The notes under the pieces are model-generated. The model ran no database searches. It was not told the DNA's origin and saw only the letters and a program-made list of their open reading frames with translations. 6,753 bases of DNA from Betaproteobacteria bacterium (lineage in GTDB: Bacteria; Pseudomonadota; Gammaproteobacteria; Burkholderiales; Burkholderiaceae), in NCBI GenBank assembly GCA_013205155.1, contig JABMMT010000340.1:1-6753 (forward strand), read 5' to 3'. The translations under genes and the position numbers were made by a program. This document shows, piece after piece, positions 1-6,700 of this stretch (position 1 is the first letter of the stretch; each line of letters starts with the position of its first letter).

Positions 1-32
1 AGTCCTTGAATGTTGGCTAAGAATGCTTGCAT
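1..32 (-). CDS. atpE: ATP synthase Fo subunit c, N-terminal fragment (partial at window edge)
   Basis: Only the first ten codons are inside the window, reading MQAFLANIQG and then entering a Leu codon (CT) at the edge. This matches the N-terminus I recall for betaproteobacterial subunit c, the proteolipid that forms the rotating membrane ring of the F1Fo ATP synthase and carries the proton on a conserved acidic residue in its second helix. That residue lies beyond the window and cannot be checked. The ATG at 30-32 is preceded by a clear Shine-Dalgarno AGGAG (38-42) five bases upstream. The gene follows atpB after a 42-nt spacer, which is the usual Fo order (atpI-atpB-atpE). Context makes the identification firm despite the short length. 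Confidence 0.85.
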   Translation of the reverse strand, partial: MQAFLANIQG

Positions 33-74
33 GTTTACTCCTAAGTATTGAAGGTGAGGTTAAAAATAAAAAGG

Positions 75-962
75 TTAATGGTGACTATGAGCTTGGCCAA
101 TGTAGACCAAAGTCAACATCATGAAAATAAAAGCTTGTAACAAAATGACCAAAATATGGAATATTGCCCATGCTGATCCAGCAAGCACATTGCCTACAAA
201 ACCGAGCATCGATAAATCCAAATTAAAAGTCCAGATACTTCCTAGAAGAGCAATCAACAAAAAGATTAGCTCTCCAGCATACATATTTCCAAACAGTCGC
301 ATTCCCAAAGAAACGCCTTTAGCAACATATTCGATGATGTTCAAAACCAAATTAAAAGGTGCCAGGTACCACTTAGCACCAAATGGTGCTGAGACAAGCT
401 CGTGTATAAATCCGCCCAAACCTTTGACCTTGATGCTATAAAAGAAAACAAGCAACAGGACGGAAAAAGACAATCCTAGGGTGGCATTTAAATCGGTAGT
501 GGGAACAATTTTGTGGTGCGGGACGTGCACTCCAAAGCCTTCAATGAAGTGATTGACGCCAACAACCCAATCTACTGGGACCAGGTCAAGTGTATTCAAA
601 AGGATGATCCAACAAAAAACAAACAGTGCTAGAGGAGCAATATAGGATCTGTCACCATGAACAATTCCCTTTGATTGAGTCTCAACCATCTCAACTAGCA
701 TTTCAACTAAACATTGAAAGCGGCCCGGTACACCAGGCGAGGCTCTGCGTGCTGCAATCATCAATAAAAATACTGTAACCAAACCCATGAGGGTAGTCCA
801 AAACATGGTGTCGAAATGAATAACGCTGAAGTCAATAATGGATGACTGTGGCCCCCCAATATTGTTGAGGTTTTGCAAGTGCTCTGCAATATAAGCGGTG
901 GGTGTAAGCGGCTCACTAGCCGCGTTAGGGCCTGTTGCTGCTGCGTTAACTTCGCTAGACAT
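75..962 (-). CDS. atpB: ATP synthase Fo subunit a
   Basis: Subunit a is the stator half-channel protein of the F1Fo ATP synthase. It passes protons to and from the c-ring in the inner membrane. The 295-aa product has five to six hydrophobic segments (about 52-72, 106-126, 158-178, 200-230 and 256-290). The family hallmark SLGMRLFGNMYAGE spans 218-231, with the essential arginine at R222 (E. coli R210). The C-terminal helix has QAFIF at 276-280, with Q276 matching E. coli Q252, and the distance from Q to the C-terminus is also the same. It is longer than the E. coli protein (271 aa), with a 20-residue Ala/Pro-rich N-terminus before TAYIAEHLQNL and extra residues around 240-262. The ATG at 960-962 has AAGGA ten bases upstream, a slightly long spacing. 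It follows atpI after 31 nt and precedes atpE by 42 nt. Confidence 0.97.
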   Translation of the reverse strand: MSSEVNAAATGPNAASEPLTPTAYIAEHLQNLNNIGGPQSSIIDFSVIHFDTMFWTTLMGLVTVFLLMIAARRASPGVPGRFQCLVEMLVEMVETQSKGIVHGDRSYIAPLALFVFCWIILLNTLDLVPVDWVVGVNHFIEGFGVHVPHHKIVPTTDLNATLGLSFSVLLLVFFYSIKVKGLGGFIHELVSAPFGAKWYLAPFNLVLNIIEYVAKGVSLGMRLFGNMYAGELIFLLIALLGSIWTFNLDLSMLGFVGNVLAGSAWAIFHILVILLQAFIFMMLTLVYIGQAHSHH

Positions 963-993
963 CTCTTACTTGTCCTTGTTTATTTGCTTCTTG

Positions 994-1491
994 TTACTTC
1001 CAAAACCACGCCAACAGATAACATTTGAGCGTAGCCAAATAAGTAACAAGCAACGGGATCCATTTCAAATCAGGCTGCTTTAGGGCAAAGCCTATGAACA
1101 AAACGATAGTTGCCAGGATTTTTATAAATTCACCAGAAACCACTGCCGCCAAAAAGCCGCCGGGGCTGGACTTGACACTCTTTTTTGCCGCCTCTATGCG
1201 CATCAAAAACAACGCGGAAGGCAAAAATCCGATCAAACCGCCTACTAAAGCCGAATAAGTATAAACGCTTCTGTTAGCTTGATCAAAAAAAATGAAGCAA
1301 ATACCAGCAATTGCTAGGGTGATCGCTACCTGGCTTAAAACAACCCACCATGAATTGAGTGAAGCAAAATTACGTGGTTTTGCTTTACGTAATGCATCCA
1401 TCTCCTCCTTGCTGAAGGTTTTATAGGCGTCATCGTCATTTTCAACCCACTCACGAAGGCCAGTTGATGGTTCTTTTTTCACATCATTCAT
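994..1491 (-). CDS. atpI: ATP synthase subunit I (AtpI-like assembly factor)
   Basis: This is a small membrane protein of the ATP-synthase-I family. In other bacteria AtpI assists c-ring assembly or ion supply to the Fo sector and is not a stoichiometric enzyme subunit. The 165-aa product has a charged, soluble N-terminus (1-45) and four hydrophobic segments (about 48-69, 79-98, 112-136 and 143-163). The motif GGLIGFLPSALF (84-95) and the GEFIKILATIVLF stretch (120-132) are typical of proteobacterial members. I chose the ATG at 1489-1491, 22 nt after the parB stop. The open frame extends upstream to a TTG at 1525-1527 inside the parB end, which would add 12 residues and give 177 aa. Neither start has a strong Shine-Dalgarno, so translational coupling to parB is likely. 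Its place directly before atpB is the main support for the name. Confidence 0.88.
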   Translation of the reverse strand: MNDVKKEPSTGLREWVENDDDAYKTFSKEEMDALRKAKPRNFASLNSWWVVLSQVAITLAIAGICFIFFDQANRSVYTYSALVGGLIGFLPSALFLMRIEAAKKSVKSSPGGFLAAVVSGEFIKILATIVLFIGFALKQPDLKWIPLLVTYLATLKCYLLAWFWK

Positions 1492-1513
1492 TTCATGAAG
1501 AAAAAGGGGTCTG

Positions 1514-2404
1514 CTAGTCCGCAGCAATACCCAACTTTTTTAATAAGGAATCGAGTTCATCAAACTGGCTGAAACCAATTCGAATCTCTCCGCCCTTGCC
1601 TTTAAACTTAAATTGCACGTTTAGCCCTATTAAATCAGCCATCTCCTGAGCTAAACGGCGCGTATCTGGGTCGCGACCCCCGCTTCTAGCAGTAGGGCTT
1701 TTAGCCTTTTTGTGGCCAATTTGACCCCCAGCAATAGCCAGAGCGGCTGACATCCTTTCGGCTTCACGCACCGAAAGCCCCTGAGAGGCAATTTTTTGGG
1801 CCAATGTAACCTGACTGGCCCCCGGCAAGGATAGTAAGGCACGAGCATGCCCCATATCAATATCTCCCGCCAACAACAGCGCCTGAACAGGCTTTGCCAA
1901 CTGAGCTAAGCGCAATAAATTCGTGATGGCGCTTCTAGATTTACCAACTGCCTTAGCTGCCTGCTCATGAGTAAATCCGAACTCTTCGATGAGCCTTGCT
2001 AAGCCCTTAGACTCTTCGAGAGGATTCAAGTCCTCTCGCTGCATATTTTCAACTAAAGCCATCGCTGCCGCGGCTTGATCATCTGCCTCAGAAACTAAAA
2101 CCGGAACCTCCTTAAGTCCAGCAATAGAAGCTGCACGAAAGCGACGTTCGCCAGCAATAATTTCATATTTACCAGGAGAAACTAAGCGCACCAACAGGGG
2201 CTGCATTACGCCTTGCTCGCGAATACTTTCGGCCAACTCTTGCAATGCGCCTGCTGCCATTTTTTGTCGCGGTTGATATTTACCCGCCTGCAATGCCGTC
2301 AGAGGTAAACGATTTATTGCGGTCGAAGAACCTTCGTTATGTATTTTTTCTCCAAGCAGCGCCTCTAAACCTCTGCCCAAACCTTTTTTCTTAATTGCAA
2401 CCAT
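1514..2404 (-). CDS. parB: Chromosome-partitioning protein ParB (parS-binding CTPase)
   Basis: ParB (Spo0J) loads on parS centromere sites as a CTP-dependent DNA clamp, spreads along nearby DNA, and is moved by ParA to separate replicated origins. The 296-aa product shows the standard layout. The N-terminal LGRGLEALLG motif (9-18) stimulates ParA ATPase in this family. The ParB/Srx CTP-binding domain (about 32-125) has GERRFRAA (85-92) and ENMQRED (119-125). A helix-turn-helix follows at about 144-166 (FTHEQAAKAVGKSRSAI). A basic linker lies at about 228-250, and the C-terminal dimerisation domain ends at KKLGIAAD. Length and domain order are normal for a chromosomal ParB. The ATG at 2402-2404 has an AGGAAG Shine-Dalgarno 11 bases upstream. 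It lies 22 nt after parA, and two perfect target sites are at 4368-4383 and 5841-5856. Confidence 0.97.
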   Translation of the reverse strand: MVAIKKKGLGRGLEALLGEKIHNEGSSTAINRLPLTALQAGKYQPRQKMAAGALQELAESIREQGVMQPLLVRLVSPGKYEIIAGERRFRAASIAGLKEVPVLVSEADDQAAAAMALVENMQREDLNPLEESKGLARLIEEFGFTHEQAAKAVGKSRSAITNLLRLAQLAKPVQALLLAGDIDMGHARALLSLPGASQVTLAQKIASQGLSVREAERMSAALAIAGGQIGHKKAKSPTARSGGRDPDTRRLAQEMADLIGLNVQFKFKGKGGEIRIGFSQFDELDSLLKKLGIAAD

Positions 2405-2426
2405 GGTCTTTTATTCTTCCTAGAAA

Positions 2427-3197
2427 TTACATTTGCTGAATACGTTTGATCATTTCAGCGCCGAAATCTAAATAGGCTTTTGCGCCACGAGAGGTTTTGT
2501 CAAAAGCCACCCCAGGAAGGCCATAGGACGGAGCCTCTGCCAATCGCACATTGCGAGGAATAATGGTCTTGAATACTTTATCGCCAAAATGTTCAAGCAG
2601 TTGATCTGAAACTTGCTGCTGCAAAGTCATGCGCGAATCAAACATCACGCGCAACAGGCCAATGATGACTAAATCAGGATTTAAATTTGCATGCACTTGT
2701 TTGATTGTGTTGACTAAATCAGACAAGCCCTCTAATGCAAAGTATTCACACTGCATCGGAACAATAACGCCATTAGCCGCACACAATCCATTCAGCGTTA
2801 ATAAAGATAATGCGGGAGGGCAATCAATCAAAATAAAATCGTAGTTATTGGCCACTATTGCAAGCGCATCTTTCAAACGCGATTCGCGCGCATCAATATC
2901 AACTAACTCAATTTCTGCACCAGCTAAATCACGATTTGCCGGCAGTACGTCATAACCTGCACTTTCACACCGCTGCGCGCAATCCATTACGGTAGCCATA
3001 CCAATTAATACTTGATAGACCGTGCTCTTTAAATCGGCCTTTTCAATTCCCGATCCCATGGTTGCATTGCCTTGTGGATCTAAATCCACTAACAGCACGC
3101 GCTGCTTCAGCCCCGCCAAGCCTGCGGCCAAATTTACAGCTGTAGTGGTTTTGCCAACACCACCTTTTTGATTTGCGATACAGAATATTTTTGCCAT
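2427..3197 (-). CDS. parA: Chromosome-partitioning ATPase ParA (Soj/MinD-type)
   Basis: ParA is a cytoplasmic ATPase that binds the nucleoid as an ATP dimer. ParB-parS complexes follow its gradient, which segregates origins. The 256-aa protein starts MAKIFCIANQ and has the deviant Walker A KGGVGKTT at 11-18, with the signature lysine K11 and catalytic-loop lysine K16. It also has Walker A' VDLDPQGN (37-44), Walker B FILIDCPP (121-128), and the conserved VMFDSRMTL region (184-192). It has no N-terminal DNA-binding domain, which fits the short chromosomal (Soj-like) class and not the long plasmid P1-type ParA. It starts 19 nt after the rsmG stop. The bases before its ATG contain no good Shine-Dalgarno, so it may depend on ribosomes arriving from rsmG. 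It is followed by parB after 22 nt. Confidence 0.97.
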   Translation of the reverse strand: MAKIFCIANQKGGVGKTTTAVNLAAGLAGLKQRVLLVDLDPQGNATMGSGIEKADLKSTVYQVLIGMATVMDCAQRCESAGYDVLPANRDLAGAEIELVDIDARESRLKDALAIVANNYDFILIDCPPALSLLTLNGLCAANGVIVPMQCEYFALEGLSDLVNTIKQVHANLNPDLVIIGLLRVMFDSRMTLQQQVSDQLLEHFGDKVFKTIIPRNVRLAEAPSYGLPGVAFDKTSRGAKAYLDFGAEMIKRIQQM

Positions 3198-3216
3198 AGC
3201 TGCTTTGTGGGTTTGC

Positions 3217-3885
3217 TTAAGGAGTAGAGGGGGATTTTCTGATGGGGGTCAACACTAAAAGTCGGCGCTCAATAGACATGCTGGGAATCACTAAGGCTTC
3301 ATCGGCTAACAAATGCCAATCATTCTTACAAACGTCGGCCATTTCTTCATCTGCACGCTTGGATTTCATTGCAAAGACTAGGCCCTCAGGCTTAAGCAGG
3401 GGCAAAGATAGCTCTAAAAACCGTGCCAGGTTAGTAAATGCACGAGCAATAACGGCGTCAAACTGACCTGATTGCTGCATTGCAACACTTTCTACTCTTT
3501 CGCTAAGCACCTCTATGTTCTTCAGTTTGAGCTTGCCACGAACATGCTGCAAAAATGCCGTCTTTTTTCTGATTGCCTCAATCAAAGTCAAATGCCATTG
3601 CGGCTGGACAATTGCAATTGGTATCGCAGGCAGACCGCCGCCCGAGCCTAGATCGGCAATTTTAGGGGTAGAGCCTTTTAAAAACCGCCTTAAAACTGGT
3701 AAAACTGCAATAGAATCAATCAGATGCAAGTGAATAGAATCTTTTTCATCTTCGATTGCAGTAAGGTTGTGCACCTGATTCCAGCGCCCCATTTCTTGTA
3801 AAAATAGCTCCAAATCAGCTATATTGGCATCGCTTAAATTGAGGCCCAGCTCTTCAATTCCCAGCGCCAGCAAGTCTTCGGTCAT
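3217..3885 (-). CDS. rsmG: 16S rRNA (guanine527-N7)-methyltransferase RsmG (GidB)
   Basis: RsmG uses S-adenosylmethionine to methylate N7 of G527 in the 530 loop of 16S rRNA. In several bacteria its loss gives low-level streptomycin resistance. The 222-aa protein shows the family marks: WNQVHNLTAI (35-44), the HLIDSIA segment (54-60), the SAM-binding motif IADLGSGGGLPAIPIAI (76-92), LIEAIRKKTAFLQ (101-113), and IARAF (146-150). It is somewhat longer than the E. coli protein (about 207 aa). Its ATG overlaps the mnmG TGA stop (sequence ATGA, 3882-3885), a 4-nt overlap that points to translational coupling, since only a weak AAGAGA lies upstream as a Shine-Dalgarno. The mnmG-rsmG pairing (old names gidA-gidB) is very widespread near bacterial origins. 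Confidence 0.97.
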   Translation of the reverse strand: MTEDLLALGIEELGLNLSDANIADLELFLQEMGRWNQVHNLTAIEDEKDSIHLHLIDSIAVLPVLRRFLKGSTPKIADLGSGGGLPAIPIAIVQPQWHLTLIEAIRKKTAFLQHVRGKLKLKNIEVLSERVESVAMQQSGQFDAVIARAFTNLARFLELSLPLLKPEGLVFAMKSKRADEEMADVCKNDWHLLADEALVIPSMSIERRLLVLTPIRKSPSTP

Positions 3886-5801
3886 GCGGTCTCTTGGGTG
3901 CGCCCCAAACCCTTTTTAAGGTGCACCAAGAGCAAAGAAAGGGCTGCTGGGGTTACCCCAGAAATTCTTCCTGCTTGCCCCAGTGTTGTAGGTTTATGCA
4001 AATTCAGCTTTTGTTGAACCTCTTTGGATAGACCGAGAACCTGCGAATAATCTAGTACCCCCGAAAGAGGGAAGGACTCGTTATGCTCCTGACGAGCAAT
4101 TTCAACCGCCTGGCGATCAATATAGCCCTGGTATTTAACCGAAATCTCAACTTGTTCGCTAATTTGGGTCGCCAAACCCAAATCTTCATCCAGAATACCT
4201 GGAGACCACAAGCCATTACCTAAGGCAGTAATTGCCTCGTAAGTAACACCTGGGCGCCTTAAAAGCTCAGTCAAACTACATTCATGGGATAGGTCTTGAC
4301 CCAACAACTGGGAAACCATAGCAGCAGCTTCATGCTTTGGTCCCACCCAAATATCTTGTAAGCGAGATGTTTCACGTGAAACAGCTTCTTGTTTCCGACA
4401 AAATACTTCCCAGCGATAGTCATCAACTAGCCCAAGCTCGCGCCCAATAGCGGTTAAACGCATATCAGCATTATCTTCACGCAAGCTAAGGCGATATTCG
4501 GCTCGACTGGTAAACATTCGGTAGGGCTCTTGAACGCCACGGGTAATTAGGTCATCAACCAACACGCCAATATAGGACTCACTGCGCTTAGGCAGCCAAG
4601 GCTCTTTGCCCTTTGCTGCTAAACCTGCATTAATGCCGGCCAACATGCCTTGGGCCGCAGCCTCTTCATAGCCCGTTGTCCCATTAATTTGACCCGCAAA
4701 ATACAGCCCATTGATCGCCTTGGTCTCAAGGCTATGAAGCAATTGACGAGGATCAAAGAAATCGTATTCAATAGCATAGCCAGGGCGCACAATGACGGCG
4801 GACTCTAAGCCTCGTATGCTTCGAACCAAATCCCACTGAATATCAAACGGCAGGCTAGTTGAGATTCCATTCGGATAAAACTCATTGGTAGTCAGCCCTT
4901 CGGGCTCTAAAAAAATCTGATGGCTATTTCTAGAGGCAAATCGATGGATCTTGTCTTCAATAGACGGGCAATAGCGGGGGCCAACCCCCTCAATTAGCCC
5001 GGTATACATTGGAGAGCGGTCTAAACCTCCACGAATAATGTCGTGAGTCTTTTCATTGGTATGGGATATCCAACAGGGAACCTGTCTAGGATGCTGTTCT
5101 GAACGCCCCAAATAGGAAAAAACAGGAACGGGGTCTAAGTCTCCAGGCTGCTCGAGCATAGCGGAGAAATCAATAGTGCGGCCATCAATTCGGGGGGGGG
5201 TCCCTGTCTTTAGTCTTCCTTGTGGCAACTTTAGCTCTTTTAGGCGGGACGACAAAGAAACCGAGGCAGGGTCACCAGCGCGGCCACCCGCATAACTATT
5301 GAGGCCTACATGAATCTTTCCATCAAGAAAGGTGCCCGCAGTCAAGACCACCTTCTTGGCTATAAACTCCAAGCCCGTTTGAGTAATGACGCCCTGAACC
5401 TCATCTCCATTTACCAATAGATCATCTACTGCAGCCTGGAAAAGGCTCAAGTTAGGCTGATTTTCTAAGCGACGACGTATGGCCGACTTGTATAGAATTC
5501 GATCGCCCTGGGCTCGTGTTGCACGAACAGCAGGCCCCTTGCTGGAGTTGAGAATACGGAACTGGATGCCAGCCTCATCAGTGGCCGCCGCCATGGCGCC
5601 GCCCATAGCATCAATCTCTTTAACCAAATGTCCCTTACCAATGCCGCCAATGGAAGGATTACAGCTCATTGCGCCTAAACTCTCAATGCTATGGGTAATT
5701 AGCAAGGTATCGCAGCCCATGCGCGCCGAGGCAAGGGCAGCCTCCGTCCCAGCATGACCGCCTCCCACAACAATGACATCGAAACTTTTGGAATAACGCA
5801 T
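3882..5801 (-). CDS. mnmG: tRNA U34 carboxymethylaminomethyl-modifying flavoprotein MnmG (GidA)
   Basis: MnmG, with the GTPase MnmE, installs the carboxymethylaminomethyl group on wobble uridine 34 of certain tRNAs, using FAD, NADH and methylene-tetrahydrofolate. The 639-aa product is full length. It has an N-terminal FAD-binding Rossmann motif VIVVGGGHAGTEAALASARMG (9-29) and MSCNPSIGG (45-53) with the catalytic-type Cys47. It also has GRLKTGTPPRIDG (195-207), the first GidA signature GPRYCPSIEDKIHRF (274-288) with Cys278, and the second signature beginning AGQINGTTGYEE (369-380). The C-terminal MnmE/tRNA-interacting domain includes VEISVKYQGYIDRQ (551-564) and ISGVTPAALSLLLVHLKK (613-630). 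The ATG at 5799-5801 has GAGG six bases upstream. Two oddities lie inside the gene: a run of nine C in codons 201-204, and a parS site in codons 474-478. mnmE is not in this window. Confidence 0.98.
   Translation of the reverse strand: MRYSKSFDVIVVGGGHAGTEAALASARMGCDTLLITHSIESLGAMSCNPSIGGIGKGHLVKEIDAMGGAMAAATDEAGIQFRILNSSKGPAVRATRAQGDRILYKSAIRRRLENQPNLSLFQAAVDDLLVNGDEVQGVITQTGLEFIAKKVVLTAGTFLDGKIHVGLNSYAGGRAGDPASVSLSSRLKELKLPQGRLKTGTPPRIDGRTIDFSAMLEQPGDLDPVPVFSYLGRSEQHPRQVPCWISHTNEKTHDIIRGGLDRSPMYTGLIEGVGPRYCPSIEDKIHRFASRNSHQIFLEPEGLTTNEFYPNGISTSLPFDIQWDLVRSIRGLESAVIVRPGYAIEYDFFDPRQLLHSLETKAINGLYFAGQINGTTGYEEAAAQGMLAGINAGLAAKGKEPWLPKRSESYIGVLVDDLITRGVQEPYRMFTSRAEYRLSLREDNADMRLTAIGRELGLVDDYRWEVFCRKQEAVSRETSRLQDIWVGPKHEAAAMVSQLLGQDLSHECSLTELLRRPGVTYEAITALGNGLWSPGILDEDLGLATQISEQVEISVKYQGYIDRQAVEIARQEHNESFPLSGVLDYSQVLGLSKEVQQKLNLHKPTTLGQAGRISGVTPAALSLLLVHLKKGLGRTQETA
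4368..4383. other. parS centromere site inside mnmG (perfect 16-bp palindrome)
   Basis: The sequence TGTTTCACGTGAAACA is a perfect inverted repeat and matches the well-known chromosomal parS consensus bound by ParB/Spo0J. It is read in frame within mnmG as Val-Ser-Arg-Glu-Thr (residues 474-478, codons GTT TCA CGT GAA ACA). Palindromy does not extend beyond the 16 bp (A at 4367 against G at 4384). The cognate parB lies about 2 kb downstream. A second identical site is at 5841-5856, about 1.47 kb away centre to centre. Confidence 0.95.
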
Positions 5802-5824
5802 GATTTGCCTCAGATAGGGCGATG

Positions 5825-5853
5825 ATCATAGCATTTTGTTTGTTTCACGTGAA
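5825..5853 (-). promoter_or_regulatory. Predicted sigma-70 promoter with extended -10, driving mnmG and downstream genes
   Basis: On the minus strand the -10 hexamer TATGAT (5825-5830, five of six matches to TATAAT) is preceded by TGC, giving an exact extended -10 (TGn) element. A -35-like TTCACG (5848-5853, four of six to TTGACA) sits 17 bp upstream. The expected transcription start is about 5818, leaving a leader of roughly 17 nt with the GAGG ribosome site just before the mnmG ATG. The -35 hexamer lies wholly inside the parS site. This is a sequence-based prediction only, but spacing and extended -10 make it better than a chance match. Confidence 0.6.
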
Positions 5854-5856
5854 ACA
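5841..5856. other. parS centromere site in the mnmG upstream spacer (perfect 16-bp palindrome)
   Basis: This is identical to the site at 4368-4383: TGTTTCACGTGAAACA. Here the inverted repeat extends two bases on each side (5839-5858), giving a 20-bp perfect palindrome. It lies 40 bp upstream of the mnmG start codon, in the spacer between mnmG and the transporter gene. It should be a ParB loading site. It overlaps the -35 hexamer of the predicted mnmG promoter, so it could double as an operator. It is not a terminator, because no T-run follows it on either strand. Confidence 0.95.
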
Positions 5857-5908
5857 AAAATGGGCCAAAAAAACTCACAGCATCATTAATAACATGTAAG
5901 GCATTGAT

Positions 5909-6700
5909 TTAGTTGATAAAATAGGCATTCCAAGCAGATTTAAGAATCAATACGCTCACAATCAATAAGAAAGCTTTTCGGACAAAAGTACTGCCATGCT
6001 GAATGGCCAGACGACTGCCAAACTGACTGCCCACAATATTAGCAATCATCATTGCCAAGCCTAGGGGCCAATGAATTTGTCCAAGGCTGGCCAACATTAA
6101 AATAGCTGCCGTATTGGTTGCAACATTGACTAGCTTGGTTGCTGCTGAGGCGTGTAAAAAATCAAAGCCGAAGAAACGTACAAAGCCAAAAAGAAAAAAG
6201 CTGCCTGTTCCAGGACCAAAAAACCCATCGTAGAAACCAATAACCAAACCCAGTATGACGCCCTTAAATTGTTGATATCGACCAACCCCTTTAGGCGCAT
6301 GGCTCTTGCCCAAGGAAGGCTGAAACCAGGTGTACAGCAAAAGAAATAACAAAACAAATGGCAAGGCCTTGCGCAAAGGCTCAGCAGGAAAATTACTCAC
6401 TGCATTTGCCCCTAGAAGTGAGCCAACAAAACCGGCAACGATGGCTGGGCCCACCGAAGCCCATGGCAAGGAAACATGTCGCAGATATCGACGCGCAGCA
6501 TTTAAGGTGCCGCCAACTGCAGAAACTTTATTTGTGCCAAGCAAGGTCGCTGGAGAGGCATCGGGATAGGCGGCAAATAAAGCCGGGACTTGTATCAAGC
6601 CGCCGCCACCGGCCACCGCATCTACTAGGCCAGCAAAAAATGCCATCGCTAATAGCAAGGGCCAAATGAAAATTGAAAATTCGATAAGAGGCTCGATCAA
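5909..6700 (-). CDS. TSUP (TauE/SafE, YfcA-like) membrane transporter
   Basis: This is a polytopic inner-membrane protein of the sulfite exporter TauE/SafE family, whose characterised members move small anions such as sulfite or organosulfur acids. The substrate here cannot be told from sequence. The 263-aa product shows the internal duplication of the family. Repeat 1 has AGLVDAVAGGGGLIQVPAL (23-41) with TNK (56-58), and repeat 2 has GFYDGFFGPGTGSFF (155-169) with TKLVN and ATN (188-197). About eight hydrophobic segments can be drawn. The repeat-2 motif resembles E. coli YfcA most. The only start in frame giving a complete first helix is TTG at 6698-6700, which has no Shine-Dalgarno. A better ATG at 6721-6723 is in another frame (see findings). 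An internal ATG at codon 19 would cut into helix 1. It is separated from mnmG by 107 bp and is probably a separate transcription unit. Confidence 0.9.
   Translation of the reverse strand: MIEPLIEFSIFIWPLLLAMAFFAGLVDAVAGGGGLIQVPALFAAYPDASPATLLGTNKVSAVGGTLNAARRYLRHVSLPWASVGPAIVAGFVGSLLGANAVSNFPAEPLRKALPFVLLFLLLYTWFQPSLGKSHAPKGVGRYQQFKGVILGLVIGFYDGFFGPGTGSFFLFGFVRFFGFDFLHASAATKLVNVATNTAAILMLASLGQIHWPLGLAMMIANIVGSQFGSRLAIQHGSTFVRKAFLLIVSVLILKSAWNAYFIN

Noticed and set aside
121..441. Plus-strand open frame of 106 codons opposite atpB
   Set aside because: It is antisense to a well-defined gene, has no family resemblance or ribosome site, and its composition mirrors the atpB codons. It is a shadow frame.
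3198..3216. Hidden small gene or regulatory element between rsmG and parA
   Set aside because: Nineteen bases hold no open frame, no inverted repeat and no promoter-like hexamers. It is an ordinary operon spacer.
5479..5757. Plus-strand open frame of 92 codons opposite the 5' part of mnmG
   Set aside because: It is antisense to the FAD-binding domain of mnmG. The frame is open because of the Gly/Ala-rich codons opposite it.
5839..5858. Palindrome after the transporter gene as an intrinsic terminator
   Set aside because: The stem is the parS site, is AT-rich at its arms with no loop, and no T-run follows on either strand. The seven-T run at about 5865-5871 on the minus strand has no stable stem before it.
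5802..5908. Replication origin beside mnmG (gidA)
   Set aside because: No TTATCCACA-type DnaA boxes or repeated AT-rich 13-mers are visible in the 107-bp spacer. The promoter and parS explain the conserved-looking sequence.
6358..6669. Plus-strand open frame of 103 codons opposite the transporter gene
   Set aside because: It overlaps the conserved TSUP coding region in antisense, shows no recognisable motif, and competes with another antisense frame at 6330-6569. It is a shadow.
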